Source of the DNA: Aromatoleum toluclasticum ATCC 700605
GTDB lineage: Bacteria; Pseudomonadota; Gammaproteobacteria; Burkholderiales; Rhodocyclaceae
DNA: 64,000 nt
NCBI RefSeq assembly: GCF_000378245.1
Contig: NZ_KB899502.1
Span: forward strand, 1-64,000
Direction of reading: 5' to 3'
Every line of letters starts with the position of its first letter. The first letter of the stretch is position 1. Shown here piece by piece: positions 24,022-32,895 of the stretch. The notes under the pieces were generated by a model. The model was given only the letters and a program-made list of their open reading frames with translations. It ran no database searches and was not told the DNA's origin. The translations under genes and the position numbers were made by a program.

Positions 24022-26154
24022 TCAGGCGGACAGCCCGGCGAGCATGCCCGACTTGATCGCGCCCTCGATGTAGCCGAGCTGCGCGCCGTCGCCGACCGAG
24101 CTCACCGGTACACCGGCCGCTTCGAGCGATCGCGCAAGGCTGTCGTCCGGACGCGCGCCTATGGCCAGCACCACCGACTCGGCAGCGAGTTCGCAGCGCT
24201 TGCCCTCGGCATCGGTGTAGATCAGCTTCTTCTTCTCGATCGCATCCACCTTCGCCTTCGTGTGCAGCGCGACGCCGTGTTGGCGCAGCGTGTCGAGCAC
24301 GCGCCAGCGCCGTACGATGGAAAGTTCGCGGCCGAGGCTCGGGCCTTCCTCCAGCACCACGACCTCGCGCCCGCGGTCGACCAGGAATTCGGCGAGTTCG
24401 ACGCCGACGAGGCCCCCGCCGACGATCGCCACCTTCTTGCCGAGCGGCATCCACACCCGCGACAGGTTCTGGATCGCATCGGTGCTGTCGGTGACTCCAA
24501 CCAGGCTGCCGGCCTTCATCAGCGCGCGCTGGGCGAGGGAGAGCTTGCGCTTGGCGATCTCCTCGGCGCGATCGCCCGTCATCAGTCGCCGCAGCTCGTC
24601 GCCCGACCACACGTGGTCGAGGTCAGCGCCCGGAATCGGCGGCGCATTGCGCTCGGCGCCGCTTGCGACGACAACCGCCGTGGCCTTCAAATCGCGGATC
24701 AGCTCGGGCGTGGCAGCCGTGTCGAGGCGTACGTCGATGTCGAGCTTGCGCATCTGCGTGACGAGATAGTCGAGCAGCGCGCCGTTTTCGGCATAGGCGA
24801 GCGCGGCGAAGAACAGTGTGCCGCCCAGTCGCCCGCTGCGCTCCAGCAGCGTCACCCTGTGCCCGCGCAGCGCCGCGGTGCGCGCGGCTTCCATGCCCGC
24901 CGGGCCGCCGCCGACCACGACGACGTGGCCCGGCTTGGTCGCCGGCACGAGCCGCATCTCGGCCTCGTGGCCCGTCATCGGATTGACGGCGCACTTGACC
25001 CGCTCGTTGATGAAGATCTGGCTGACGCAGGCGTAACAGTAGATGCACGGACGGATGTCCTCGGGCCGGCCCTCGGCGAGTTTTTTCGGGAGATCCGGAT
25101 CCGCGAGCAGCTTGCGTCCGATCGCGACGAAGTCGCACTGGCCCGCTGCGACGGCGTTGTCCGCGACCTCCGGTTCCAGCCGGCCGACCGCGATCACGGG
25201 GATCTTCAGCCTTTCCTTGATCTCGGCCGCCCACTGCAGGAAACCGGCCTTCTGCTGCACGAGCGGGGCCTCGGTGAAGGCCACGCCGGTGCTGGTGTTG
25301 GCATAAGCGGACACGCTCACGGCATCGCAGCCGGCGTCCTCGGCCATCTTCGCGAAGAGCCTGGCCTCGTCGAGCGTGATGCCGCCTTCCATGCGCAGTT
25401 CATAGGCGTCCAGGCGCAGCCACACCGGGTAGTCGTCCCCGACGCGGGCGCGCACCGCAGCGATCACCTCCCGCAGGAAGCGGCCGCGATTTTCGAGGGA
25501 ACCGCCATACTCGTCGTCGCGCTTGTTGAAGTAGCCCGACAGGAAACCGGCGATGATGTAAGTGTGAGCAGCATGGATCTCGACTCCGTCGAATCCCGCG
25601 CGACGTGCGCGGTCGGCGGCCGCGGCGAACCATTCGATCATCTGCTCGATGTCGGCCTTGTCCATGACGCGGATCTTCACACCGGCTTTCTCGCGGCCCT
25701 TCGACGAACTGATGAACGCGCCCAGCTCCTCTTGCGTCAGCGCAGCGAACATGTCGGTCTTCAGCGGCGGAGGCATCGACGGCACCCACAGCTCGCGGCC
25801 CTCGACAAGGTCGCGCACCGACGTCTTGCCGGCGTGCTGGAGCTGGATCGCGATCTTCGCGCCATGCTTGTGCACCCGCTCCACGATTCCCATCAGCCCC
25901 GGGATGAATTTGTCGTCGGAGAGGCCGACCTGGTAGGGCTCGGCCGTGCCGTGCGGATAGGCAATGGCTCCCACCCCCATGGTGATCAGACCCACGCCGC
26001 CCGCGGCCCGCGCCTCGTAATAGGCCTGTATGCGCTCGCCGCACGTTCCGTCGGATTCCGCGAAGTTGGACCCCATCGGCGCCATCACGATGCGGTTGCG
26101 TAGTTCCAGGCGGCCGATGCGGCCGGGCTGCAAGAGATTGTCGAAAGCTTCCAT
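24022..26154 (-). CDS. OYE-type NADH:flavin oxidoreductase with Fe-S and FAD domains (2,4-dienoyl-CoA reductase/BaiCD-like)
   Basis: 710 residues in the FadH/2-enoate-reductase layout. Residues ~1-340 form an FMN TIM barrel (NRIVMAPMGSNFAE; VEIHAAHTYIIAGFLSGYFN followed by DEYGGSLENRGRF). A [4Fe-4S] site lies at CIYCYAC...KCAVNP (Cx2Cx2Cx11C). A C-terminal FAD/NAD(P)H domain follows, with VVVGGGPAGMEAARTAALRG and VAIVGGGLVGVELAEFLVDRG. Such enzymes reduce activated double bonds of enones or dienoyl-CoAs, including steroid 4-enes in the BaiCD/BaiH group. The gene is eight bases after the hydrolase gene and directly before cofE. The substrate is unknown. Confidence 0.88.
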   Translation of the reverse strand: MEAFDNLLQPGRIGRLELRNRIVMAPMGSNFAESDGTCGERIQAYYEARAAGGVGLITMGVGAIAYPHGTAEPYQVGLSDDKFIPGLMGIVERVHKHGAKIAIQLQHAGKTSVRDLVEGRELWVPSMPPPLKTDMFAALTQEELGAFISSSKGREKAGVKIRVMDKADIEQMIEWFAAAADRARRAGFDGVEIHAAHTYIIAGFLSGYFNKRDDEYGGSLENRGRFLREVIAAVRARVGDDYPVWLRLDAYELRMEGGITLDEARLFAKMAEDAGCDAVSVSAYANTSTGVAFTEAPLVQQKAGFLQWAAEIKERLKIPVIAVGRLEPEVADNAVAAGQCDFVAIGRKLLADPDLPKKLAEGRPEDIRPCIYCYACVSQIFINERVKCAVNPMTGHEAEMRLVPATKPGHVVVVGGGPAGMEAARTAALRGHRVTLLERSGRLGGTLFFAALAYAENGALLDYLVTQMRKLDIDVRLDTAATPELIRDLKATAVVVASGAERNAPPIPGADLDHVWSGDELRRLMTGDRAEEIAKRKLSLAQRALMKAGSLVGVTDSTDAIQNLSRVWMPLGKKVAIVGGGLVGVELAEFLVDRGREVVVLEEGPSLGRELSIVRRWRVLDTLRQHGVALHTKAKVDAIEKKKLIYTDAEGKRCELAAESVVLAIGARPDDSLARSLEAAGVPVSSVGDGAQLGYIEGAIKSGMLAGLSA

Positions 26155-26162
26155 GACTCGGC

Positions 26163-26993
26163 TTACCCCTTGGTCAGAAAATCGATGCAGCTGCGGTTGA
26201 AGAGTTCGCGATGTTCGACCTGCACCCAGTGGCCGCAGCGGTTGAGCAGGATCATGCGCGCATTGGGGGCGTTCTCTATCAGCTTGAGGGCGCCCGTGTG
26301 CGGGTTGAACTTGTCGTCGGTGCCCCAGAAGCCGAAGATCGGCACGGCGATCTCATGCAGGCGCTCCGTCATGTTCGGCACCACCATCGTGGAGAACAGG
26401 TTGGCCGGCTGCAAGGGCGCGATCGCCGCGCGCTCGCTGATGATGGCGTCGTCGAGCAGGGCCGGGTCGAACACCTGCAGGCTCATCACGTGGCGCATCT
26501 CGGCCGGCCCCATCGGCCCTTTGGAGAAGGTCTCGACCATGCGCACGATGCCTTCCATGCGGAAGTAGGTCTCGCGCTCCTCGACGCCACCGGGCGCCAT
26601 CAGGATCAAGCGCTCGACCGTCTCGGGATGCGCCAGCGCCTGGCCCAGCGCGATGGCGCCGCCGAGCGAATTGCCGAGCAGGGTGCAGCGTTCGATGCCG
26701 ATCGCCTTCAGGAAGCCGTGCAGCGCCGTGACGAAGAAGTCGAGGTTGTACTGCACGTCGGAGGGCTTGTCCGAGCGGCCGAAGCCCGGCAGGTCGAGCA
26801 CGATGTTGCGGAAACCCGCCTCGGCGAAGGCCGGGTAATTACCCTTGAAGTTGCTGTAGCCGCTCGCTCCCGGGCCGCTCCCGTGCAGCCACACCACCGC
26901 CGGCCCCTGGCCGACGTCGAGATAGTGCAGGCGCAGGCCTGTGTCGAGCTCGACGAACTGCTCGAGAGGGATGGGCAGATCGGGGGAATTCAT
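26163..26993 (-). CDS. Alpha/beta hydrolase, meta-cleavage-product (HsaD/TesD/BphD)-like
   Basis: 276 residues. The oxyanion motif LHGSGPGASGYSNF is typical of C-C bond hydrolases, the nucleophile elbow is GNSLGGA (Ser), the acid is probably the Asp of WGTDDKFNP, and the histidine lies in CGHWVQVEHRELFN, which also matches HsaD/BphD. These enzymes hydrolyse ring-fission products; HsaD/TesD does this in steroid A-ring degradation. No extradiol dioxygenase is present in the window, so a different C-C or ester bond may be the target. It is the first gene of the operon with the OYE-type, cofE and cofD genes. Confidence 0.84.
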   Translation of the reverse strand: MNSPDLPIPLEQFVELDTGLRLHYLDVGQGPAVVWLHGSGPGASGYSNFKGNYPAFAEAGFRNIVLDLPGFGRSDKPSDVQYNLDFFVTALHGFLKAIGIERCTLLGNSLGGAIALGQALAHPETVERLILMAPGGVEERETYFRMEGIVRMVETFSKGPMGPAEMRHVMSLQVFDPALLDDAIISERAAIAPLQPANLFSTMVVPNMTERLHEIAVPIFGFWGTDDKFNPHTGALKLIENAPNARMILLNRCGHWVQVEHRELFNRSCIDFLTKG

Positions 26994-27106
26994 CGGGAGG
27001 TCTCCTCGGGGAAGGGTAGCGACGGCGCGTCCATGCGCTCTCGACGGCGCGAAGGAAGGCTGCCGTCCTCATTCGGGACCTATTCTCCCGCTGGGCAGCA
27101 GGGGAG

Positions 27107-27124
27107 CATCGTCCGTTCAGACGA
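27107..27124. promoter_or_regulatory. Candidate operator, palindromic element copy 2
   Basis: CATCGTCCGTTCAGACGA is identical over 18 bases to 10980-10997, in a different intergenic region 16 kb away. Confidence 0.6.
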
Positions 27125-27152
27125 ATCGTGCCGCGATACCGGCGGCGGCGCG

Positions 27153-27170
27153 TAGTCTCAACGGACGATG
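27153..27170. promoter_or_regulatory. Candidate operator, copy 3 (reverse orientation)
   Basis: Read on the minus strand it is CATCGTCCGTTGAGACTA, 16 of 18 bases identical to copies 1 and 2. Its inverted placement relative to 27107-27124 suits control of both divergent promoters. Confidence 0.55.
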
Positions 27171-27319
27171 AGGCGCGCGGAGGGGCTTCGGACAATGCGG
27201 GCAATTTCTCGCAGGCCTGTCGCGTGGCGTCGGGCATTTCGGGAAGAAACCGTCCGCTGTTATCGTCCGACCTGCAGACAGGCCGGCGATGCCGGAATGG
27301 ACAGCCTGGGGAAGCTTGC

Positions 27320-28888
27320 ATGGACGAACACGACATCACGCCGGCACGGCGCAATTTCCTGAAAGCCAGTGCCGCGCTGGGTACAGCCGTAGCCGCGGGA
27401 CTTGGCCCCGGCGTAGCCGCTGCCGCGCGGCCGCAATCCGCACTGCCGCTGCCGGAATATGAGCGATGGGATGCGATCGAGATCGCGCGAAGGATCCGAG
27501 GCGGCGATGTCAAACCGGGCGAGGTGCTCGAAGCAGCGATCGCCCGCGCCGAAGCCTACTCGGTCATCAATGCCGTCACGTCGCCGCATTTCGACCTCGC
27601 CCGGGAGCAGGCGCGGGGGCTGGATTCCGCAGGCAGGGCCGAACGCGAGGCGAGGCCGCCGCTTTCCGGCGTGCCCTTCGCGTTAAAGGATCTTTCCGTC
27701 GCTCTGAAGGGGACGGTCACCACCAACGGCTGCGCCTTCTTCAAGGAGGCGGTGGCGGACCTGGACTCCACCGTCGTCGCGCGCTACAAGGCGGCGGGGC
27801 TCAACATCTTCGCGAAGCTCGCGTCGCCCGAATTCGGGCAGACCGGGACCACGGAATCGCGCCTCTTCGGGCTCACGCGCAATCCGTGGAACCTGGAGCG
27901 CAGTTCGGGCGGTTCGTCCGGCGGCGCTTCGGCGGCAGTCTCGGCAGGTGTCTTGCCCGTGGCGCACGCGAGCGACGGGGGCGGCTCGATCCGGATTCCC
28001 GCATCGCATTGCGGCCTGTTCGGCCTCAAGCCCAGCCGCGGACTGATTCCGATGGGCCCGGCGGCGCTCGAAGGATGGATGGGACTGTCGGTGCACAACG
28101 TCATCAGCCGCAGCGTGCGCGACACCGCGTGGCTGATGCAGCTCAGCCAGGGGCCCGAAGCGGGGACGCGTGCGGCACCCGCGACCGCCGATCTGGTGAA
28201 GGCGCTGGGCCGCTTCCCCAAGGGGCTGAAGATCGGGCTCTTCGACACCAATCTCTTTGGCATGGGCGTTCACCCCGAATGCCTGGAGGCCGTGCACAAG
28301 GCCGCGACATTGTGTGCAGGTCTCGGCCATCACGTCGAACCGATCTCGCTGCAACAACTGCCTTTCCTCGAAATGTTCGGCGGCATGGGGGTGATGACCG
28401 GTACCGGCATGTTGTACACGGTGCGGGCGCGCGAGAAGCTCCTCGGGCGGCCGGCGCGCGAGGATGAATTCGAGCCGATCAACTGGCTCACGCTGCAGAA
28501 GGCACAGAAATACACCGCCGAGCAGCTTTATGCGGCGCGATCGGTCTTCGATCAGGGCGGGCGGATCTTCGACGAGGTGCTCACGCGCTACGACCTGATC
28601 CTGTCGCCGACTACCGCCGCGCTGCCGCCCAAGCTCGGCGAGCTGTCGCTGGACCAGCCCTTCGACGACTTCGCGAAGCGGGCCGTGCTCGCCTCGCCCT
28701 TCACCGCAATGTTCAACATGAGCGGACATCCGGCAATGTCGGTTCCGCTGCACTGGAGCGCGGAAGGCCTGCCGATCGGCGTGCAGTTCGCGGCCCCGTA
28801 TGGCGGCGAGGCGCGGCTCATTGCCCTCGCGGCACAGCTCGAAAAGGCCGCGCCGTGGGCTGACCGCCGTCCGCCCGCGCTGGCGTGA
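27320..28888 (+). CDS. Tat-exported amidase-signature hydrolase
   Basis: 522 residues. A twin-arginine signal is visible at the N-terminus (ARRNFLKASAALGTAVAAG, Ala-rich cleavage zone near residue 34). The amidase signature has the Ser-cisSer-Lys triad: Lys in FALKDLS and the serines in RSSGGSSGGASAAVS, then DGGGSIRIPASHCGLFGLKPSRG. It hydrolyses an amide or ester, presumably in the periplasm; 6-aminohexanoate cyclic-dimer hydrolase-like and aryl-amide hydrolases share this layout. The start at 27320 was chosen for the signal peptide. It is divergent from the hydrolase operon and ten bases upstream of an SDR gene. Confidence 0.86.
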   Translation: MDEHDITPARRNFLKASAALGTAVAAGLGPGVAAAARPQSALPLPEYERWDAIEIARRIRGGDVKPGEVLEAAIARAEAYSVINAVTSPHFDLAREQARGLDSAGRAEREARPPLSGVPFALKDLSVALKGTVTTNGCAFFKEAVADLDSTVVARYKAAGLNIFAKLASPEFGQTGTTESRLFGLTRNPWNLERSSGGSSGGASAAVSAGVLPVAHASDGGGSIRIPASHCGLFGLKPSRGLIPMGPAALEGWMGLSVHNVISRSVRDTAWLMQLSQGPEAGTRAAPATADLVKALGRFPKGLKIGLFDTNLFGMGVHPECLEAVHKAATLCAGLGHHVEPISLQQLPFLEMFGGMGVMTGTGMLYTVRAREKLLGRPAREDEFEPINWLTLQKAQKYTAEQLYAARSVFDQGGRIFDEVLTRYDLILSPTTAALPPKLGELSLDQPFDDFAKRAVLASPFTAMFNMSGHPAMSVPLHWSAEGLPIGVQFAAPYGGEARLIALAAQLEKAAPWADRRPPALA

Positions 28889-28898
28889 GGGGGCCCGA

Positions 28899-29780
28899 AT
28901 GAATGCCGCTCCCTCGAACGGCGTTGCCGTCGTCACGGGCGCCAGTCGCGGCGTCGGGCGCGGCATTGCCGAGGCGCTTGGCGGCGCGGGCATGACCGTC
29001 TACGTCACCGGACGCAGCGAACGCGAAGGTGAATGCCGGGTGGGCGATGCCGTGCTCGGCGGCACCATCCACGACAGCGCCGCGGCGGTCACCGCGGCGG
29101 GCGGCCACGGTATCGCGGTGAATTGCGATCATGGTGACGATGACCTGGTCGAAGCCTTGTTCGGGCGCGTCGCGCGCGAACAGGGGCGGCTCGATATCCT
29201 CGTCAACAACGCCATCTGCATCGACGACAGCCTCATCGAGCCCGGCCCGTTCTGGGAGAAGCCGCGCAGCCAGGCCGCGATCCTGGACGTGGGCCTGCGC
29301 TCCAGCTACATCGCCACGCATTGCGCGGCGCCGTTGCTGCTGCAAAGCGGACACGCGCTGGTCGCCTTCACCTCGTCCTACGGCGCCGGCTGCTACATGC
29401 ACGGGCCGGCCTACGGTGCACAGAAGGCCGGCTGCGACAAGATGGCGTACGACATGGCGGTCGACTTCGAGGGCACCGGCGTCGCGGCCGTTTCGCTGTG
29501 GCTGGGCATGCAGCGCACCGAGCGCACGGCGTTCGCGGCCCGCCGCCGTCCCGATGCGTACGGCGGCATCGGCACGCGCAGCGAAAGCCCGCAGTTCTCG
29601 GGGCGCGTGATCGAAGCCCTGTGGCGCGACCCGGAACGGGCGAGCCTGTCCGGGCAGACCCTGATCGTCGCCGAACTCGCGCTGCGCTACGGCCTCCGCG
29701 ACGAAGACGGACGCCAGCCACCGTCCTGGCGCGCGACCCTGGGCGCCCCGCGCGACTTCCACCCGGCGCGCGTGGCGTGA
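28899..29780 (+). CDS. Short-chain dehydrogenase/reductase (DHRS1-like)
   Basis: 293 residues. TGASRGVGRGIAEALG is the cofactor site, followed by VYVTGRSE, DILVNNAI, and the active-site Ser and YxxxK in SSYGAGCYMHGPAYGAQKAG. The protein is longer than typical SDRs, with a C-terminal extension (SPQFSGRVIEALWRDPERASLSGQTLIVAELA) found in the DHRS1-like subgroup. The substrate is unknown. It is co-directional with the amidase gene (ten-base gap) and probably controlled by the same promoter. Confidence 0.84.
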   Translation: MNAAPSNGVAVVTGASRGVGRGIAEALGGAGMTVYVTGRSEREGECRVGDAVLGGTIHDSAAAVTAAGGHGIAVNCDHGDDDLVEALFGRVAREQGRLDILVNNAICIDDSLIEPGPFWEKPRSQAAILDVGLRSSYIATHCAAPLLLQSGHALVAFTSSYGAGCYMHGPAYGAQKAGCDKMAYDMAVDFEGTGVAAVSLWLGMQRTERTAFAARRRPDAYGGIGTRSESPQFSGRVIEALWRDPERASLSGQTLIVAELALRYGLRDEDGRQPPSWRATLGAPRDFHPARVA

Positions 29781-29884
29781 GAGCCCCGGGGTGCGTCGGC
29801 CGCGTCATCCCCGCGCTGTGGCCCTCTCCCGAACTCGCGGCACTCTCCGCTACTTCATCGCCTGCGACCTCAAAGATGTCGGGA

Positions 29885-31030
29885 CTAACGCAAGAACGAG
29901 ACGCAGCGAAGGACCAGGCGAATCAGATCGGCCTGGCTGGCAATGTCCATCTTCGCGTAGATCTTCTTCGAATAATTGCGCGCGGCCGTTTCGGCAATCC
30001 CCATCTGCTGTGCCGCCTCGGTGATGGTGTTGCCGTAGGCAAGGAACAAAGCCAGCGCGGCCTCCTGCCGTGTCAGGCCGAACAGTTGGCCAAGACGTGC
30101 GAGGGACTGGGTGTGAGTCGGACGTAGTGCCTCGAGATTGGCGGTCAGATCTGAAACGTAGATGACGGCGCAGGGCGCTTGCCCGCTCCGATAGTAGTGC
30201 TGCACTGGAGTTGGATAAACGAGCATGCCGATCAGCCGATGCTGAAGTCCGCCCAGGCGCACCAACTCCCCACTCACTCCAGTGTCGGCTCGCGACCTCG
30301 CCGCAATTACCTTGGTGACTGCTTCGTTCAGCAACAGTTGAGCCGATCGATCGGCGAGCGCGAGGTGCTTGTTGGAGAGCCTTATATCGGGGCTTCTCTC
30401 GATGACGGAGGATGCGACGCGGTTGATGTGAATCACTTCCGCGTTCTCATTGAGCAGGATGCAGCCCAGGGCGAAGTGGTCGACGATGCTTTCGTAGATG
30501 GCCTTTTCCGCCTCCTGTCGCTTCAGCTGGGCATAGAGTCCGAGCGCTCGTGCCAAGTGTGGCTGCAACGCCCGGATCAAGGCGAGATCGGCGGGGGTGA
30601 ATGATGGGTCCGGACGAGCAAAATTCCTGATCACATCCACCCAGCACCGCAGGCCCCCTGGTTCGGCAATGCAGATCCGCAAGGTCCGGGCAATCTGCAG
30701 GTGCTCGAACAAGGTCCGCTTCCTGGCGTCGGCCTCAGAGGACTCCATGAGGCCAAGCTGGCCAGGCTCCATGCTGCAGGGTCGAAACGGGTCGTCCTTC
30801 ATGAATTCGGCTCGATAGGTACTTTCGACCGCAAGCCAGTCGACCTCGTCCCCTGGCTCTCCGGCGCCGACAAATACATCGTTGCCACTCTCGTGATCGT
30901 GATGCAGGGTGATGAAGGCGTTGCGCGCATCCAGTGCGACCCGCAAACCCTCCGCAAAACCCTGCCAAGGCACTTCGGCGGAAACGCCTTCATAGATCAG
31001 GCCGAGCAGGTCGGAAAAAGTGTCATTCAT
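29885..31030 (-). CDS. LuxR-type transcriptional regulator
   Basis: 381 residues from the ATG at 31030, which has AAGGA at good spacing; the frame is open to 31129, where an outer ATG would add 33 residues. The C-terminal helix-turn-helix is clear: FGLTRQEAALALFLAYGNTI then EAAQQMGIAETAARNYSKKI, the GerE/LuxR DNA-binding fold. The N-terminal ~300 residues have a PAS/sensor-like composition without a recognisable receiver or autoinducer domain. It is transcribed divergently from the MFS transporter and the DUF1329/DUF1302 module and may regulate them. Ligand and targets are unknown. Confidence 0.83.
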   Translation of the reverse strand: MNDTFSDLLGLIYEGVSAEVPWQGFAEGLRVALDARNAFITLHHDHESGNDVFVGAGEPGDEVDWLAVESTYRAEFMKDDPFRPCSMEPGQLGLMESSEADARKRTLFEHLQIARTLRICIAEPGGLRCWVDVIRNFARPDPSFTPADLALIRALQPHLARALGLYAQLKRQEAEKAIYESIVDHFALGCILLNENAEVIHINRVASSVIERSPDIRLSNKHLALADRSAQLLLNEAVTKVIAARSRADTGVSGELVRLGGLQHRLIGMLVYPTPVQHYYRSGQAPCAVIYVSDLTANLEALRPTHTQSLARLGQLFGLTRQEAALALFLAYGNTITEAAQQMGIAETAARNYSKKIYAKMDIASQADLIRLVLRCVSFLR

Positions 31031-31435
31031 TCCCGTTTCCTTGAAGATTCGGTCGGTCTGCTCGATCGCGTCGCCATCGGCGTGCTCATTATCGGGCGAG
31101 GGCCAGGAAGTATCTTTTTTTCTCGTCATCGAAGATTGCCGTTAGTCCCAGATGGTACTTGTTGGGCCGGCTGTGCGTTGGCTAGCATCAACCCATTCGA
31201 ATCGGGGAAATAAAGCCACGTGTGTTGAATTGTTGCGGCATTGCTCGTGGCAAGTGATCGGCGCAGCGCTGGATTTCAAATGTCCGTAATTGACTCCTGG
31301 ACGAAAAGGGTCCGTGTGCCTCTTGAGTCTGCACTCAATGGAGAAGGCTTCAAATCTGCGTAAAAGTGCTTTCTGACAGCAGGTCCGGATAACGAAAAAC
31401 CCTCATCGTCTCTTGCATCAAGTGAGTGCCATAGA
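31031..31435. other. Intergenic region between divergent LuxR regulator and MFS gene
   Basis: About 400 bases, more AT-rich than the surroundings, and probably holding both promoters. I see no clear inverted repeat, no copy of the shared operator and no small gene with a domain. Confidence 0.5.
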
Positions 31436-32695
31436 ATGATCATAAGCCCTGGAAGTTCCAGTTCGAGAGATGCCTGGATCCTCGTCGTTGGGCTCGGCGT
31501 CGTGATGAGTGTGCTCTTTGGTTTCACGCTCAACGCATTCAGCGTCTTCACACTGCCGATCATCGACATATTTCAGTCCAGTCATGAACAGGCGGCGCGC
31601 GTCGTTACGGTCTTCGTGGTTTCGATGACCTTGGCCATGCCTGCTGCGGGCTGGCTGCTGGATCACGTCGCACCGAGACCCGTGATGGCAACAGGTGGTC
31701 TGCTCACCGGCCTTGCGTATCTGGCGGCCGCGCATAGCGGGGATCTTGATTCATTCACGTTCGCCGTGGCGCTCTGTGGTCTCGGGGTAGGGGCTTCGAC
31801 CTATGTGCCTGCCTTTGTGCTCCTCTCGAATTGGTTTCCGGTGAGTCGGCAGGGCCTTGCATTCGGCATTCTGCTCTCCATCGTGGCTGCCGGCGGTACC
31901 TTTTTGCCGATGGGGCTCAACCGCATGGTCGAAGCGGTTGGTTTGCTCGCGACTATGGAGAAGGGTGCATTTGTCATTCTCCTGATCTGTTTTCCTCTAT
32001 TGCTCTGGCTGGTGCGGATGCCCGCGCAATCACAGGCGACGCTCGATCGCGGGACCCATTCAGCTGTCGATCGTCGCGTGTGCGAGGTCTTGCGCATGCC
32101 GCAATACTGGCTCTGGATTGCAGTGGTCCTGCTGGTCACGTTGAGCGGCCTCAGCGTTCTGATGGGTCTGGTGCCGTATCTGGTATCGATCGGCTATTCG
32201 GCCGCTCAGGGTGCGGCGGCCTATGGCGCGATCGCCGCCGCGACGATCGCCGGCAGCCTGTCTTTCGGTGCGATCAGCACACGCAAGGGCCCCGGGCGGA
32301 CGCTTGGGATCGGCATTCTCATCGGCAGCCTCGGACTCGCCTGCCTCTTGCTGGCCTCGGATCAGACATTCGGGTTCGCCGCGGTGGTGGTATTCGTTCT
32401 CGCCTGGGGAACGACATTCAACCTGGTCAATCAGCTTTCGCCGCCCTTGCTGGTGGAGTTCGCCGGCCAACGCGGCTTCGGAAGCCTGCTGGGACTCGGC
32501 AATCTGGTCTCCGGACTTGGCGCCGCGCTCGGTCCCATGCTCTTCGGTTATCTGGTCGATCGCACGGGGACCTATTTCCTGCCGGTGGCGCTGAGCGCCG
32601 TGCTGATGGCGTTCGCCTTGCTCCCCCTGGTGATGTTGCGCAGTGCCCAGCGGCAGACGCCGCCTGCGGTCGCGCTGGAAGGCCGGGAGCATTGA
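31436..32695 (+). CDS. Major facilitator superfamily transporter
   Basis: 419 residues with about twelve hydrophobic helices. MFS landmarks include the loop after helix 2 (AAGWLLDHVAPRPVMATGG), GLGVGASTYVPAFVLLSNWFP, and the second-half repeat GAISTRKGPGRTLGIGILIG. The composition resembles the monocarboxylate/oxalate-formate-type branch. It sits between the LuxR regulator and the first DUF1329 gene, so uptake of the carboxylic substrate or an intermediate of the local catabolic pathway is likely. The direction of transport is not evident. Confidence 0.85.
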   Translation: MIISPGSSSSRDAWILVVGLGVVMSVLFGFTLNAFSVFTLPIIDIFQSSHEQAARVVTVFVVSMTLAMPAAGWLLDHVAPRPVMATGGLLTGLAYLAAAHSGDLDSFTFAVALCGLGVGASTYVPAFVLLSNWFPVSRQGLAFGILLSIVAAGGTFLPMGLNRMVEAVGLLATMEKGAFVILLICFPLLLWLVRMPAQSQATLDRGTHSAVDRRVCEVLRMPQYWLWIAVVLLVTLSGLSVLMGLVPYLVSIGYSAAQGAAAYGAIAAATIAGSLSFGAISTRKGPGRTLGIGILIGSLGLACLLLASDQTFGFAAVVVFVLAWGTTFNLVNQLSPPLLVEFAGQRGFGSLLGLGNLVSGLGAALGPMLFGYLVDRTGTYFLPVALSAVLMAFALLPLVMLRSAQRQTPPAVALEGREH

Positions 32696-32895
32696 GTCCC
32701 GATCGCCTCTGCTCACACATACAAAACTTTCATCCTCGTCGGTCGTGTCGAAGCACCCTTTTCATCAGGGGCATCGGTGCGCGCTTCAGTGCAGCGTCGA
32801 GTAGCAGAAGTATAAATGACATAAAGATAGTCATGTGCTGGTGGACCGGGTAATCGGTAGAGGGAAAGAAGTTGAAAAATCCAAAGGAGAAAGAC

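Larger units (their letters stand above)
26994..27319. promoter_or_regulatory. Divergent promoter region with two operator copies
   Basis: This 326-base gap separates the hydrolase-OYE-cofED operon (minus) from the amidase-SDR genes (plus). It contains two copies of the shared palindromic element in opposite orientation (27107-27124 and 27153-27170), 28 bases apart. A frame open through part of it (27128 onward) joins the amidase frame but lacks a good start. No gene is seen. Confidence 0.55.

Noticed and set aside
23785-26103. A 772-codon plus-strand frame across the OYE-type gene
   Set aside because: Antisense to an unmistakable OYE/FadH-type protein with its Fe-S cysteines; no domain in the plus-strand frame.
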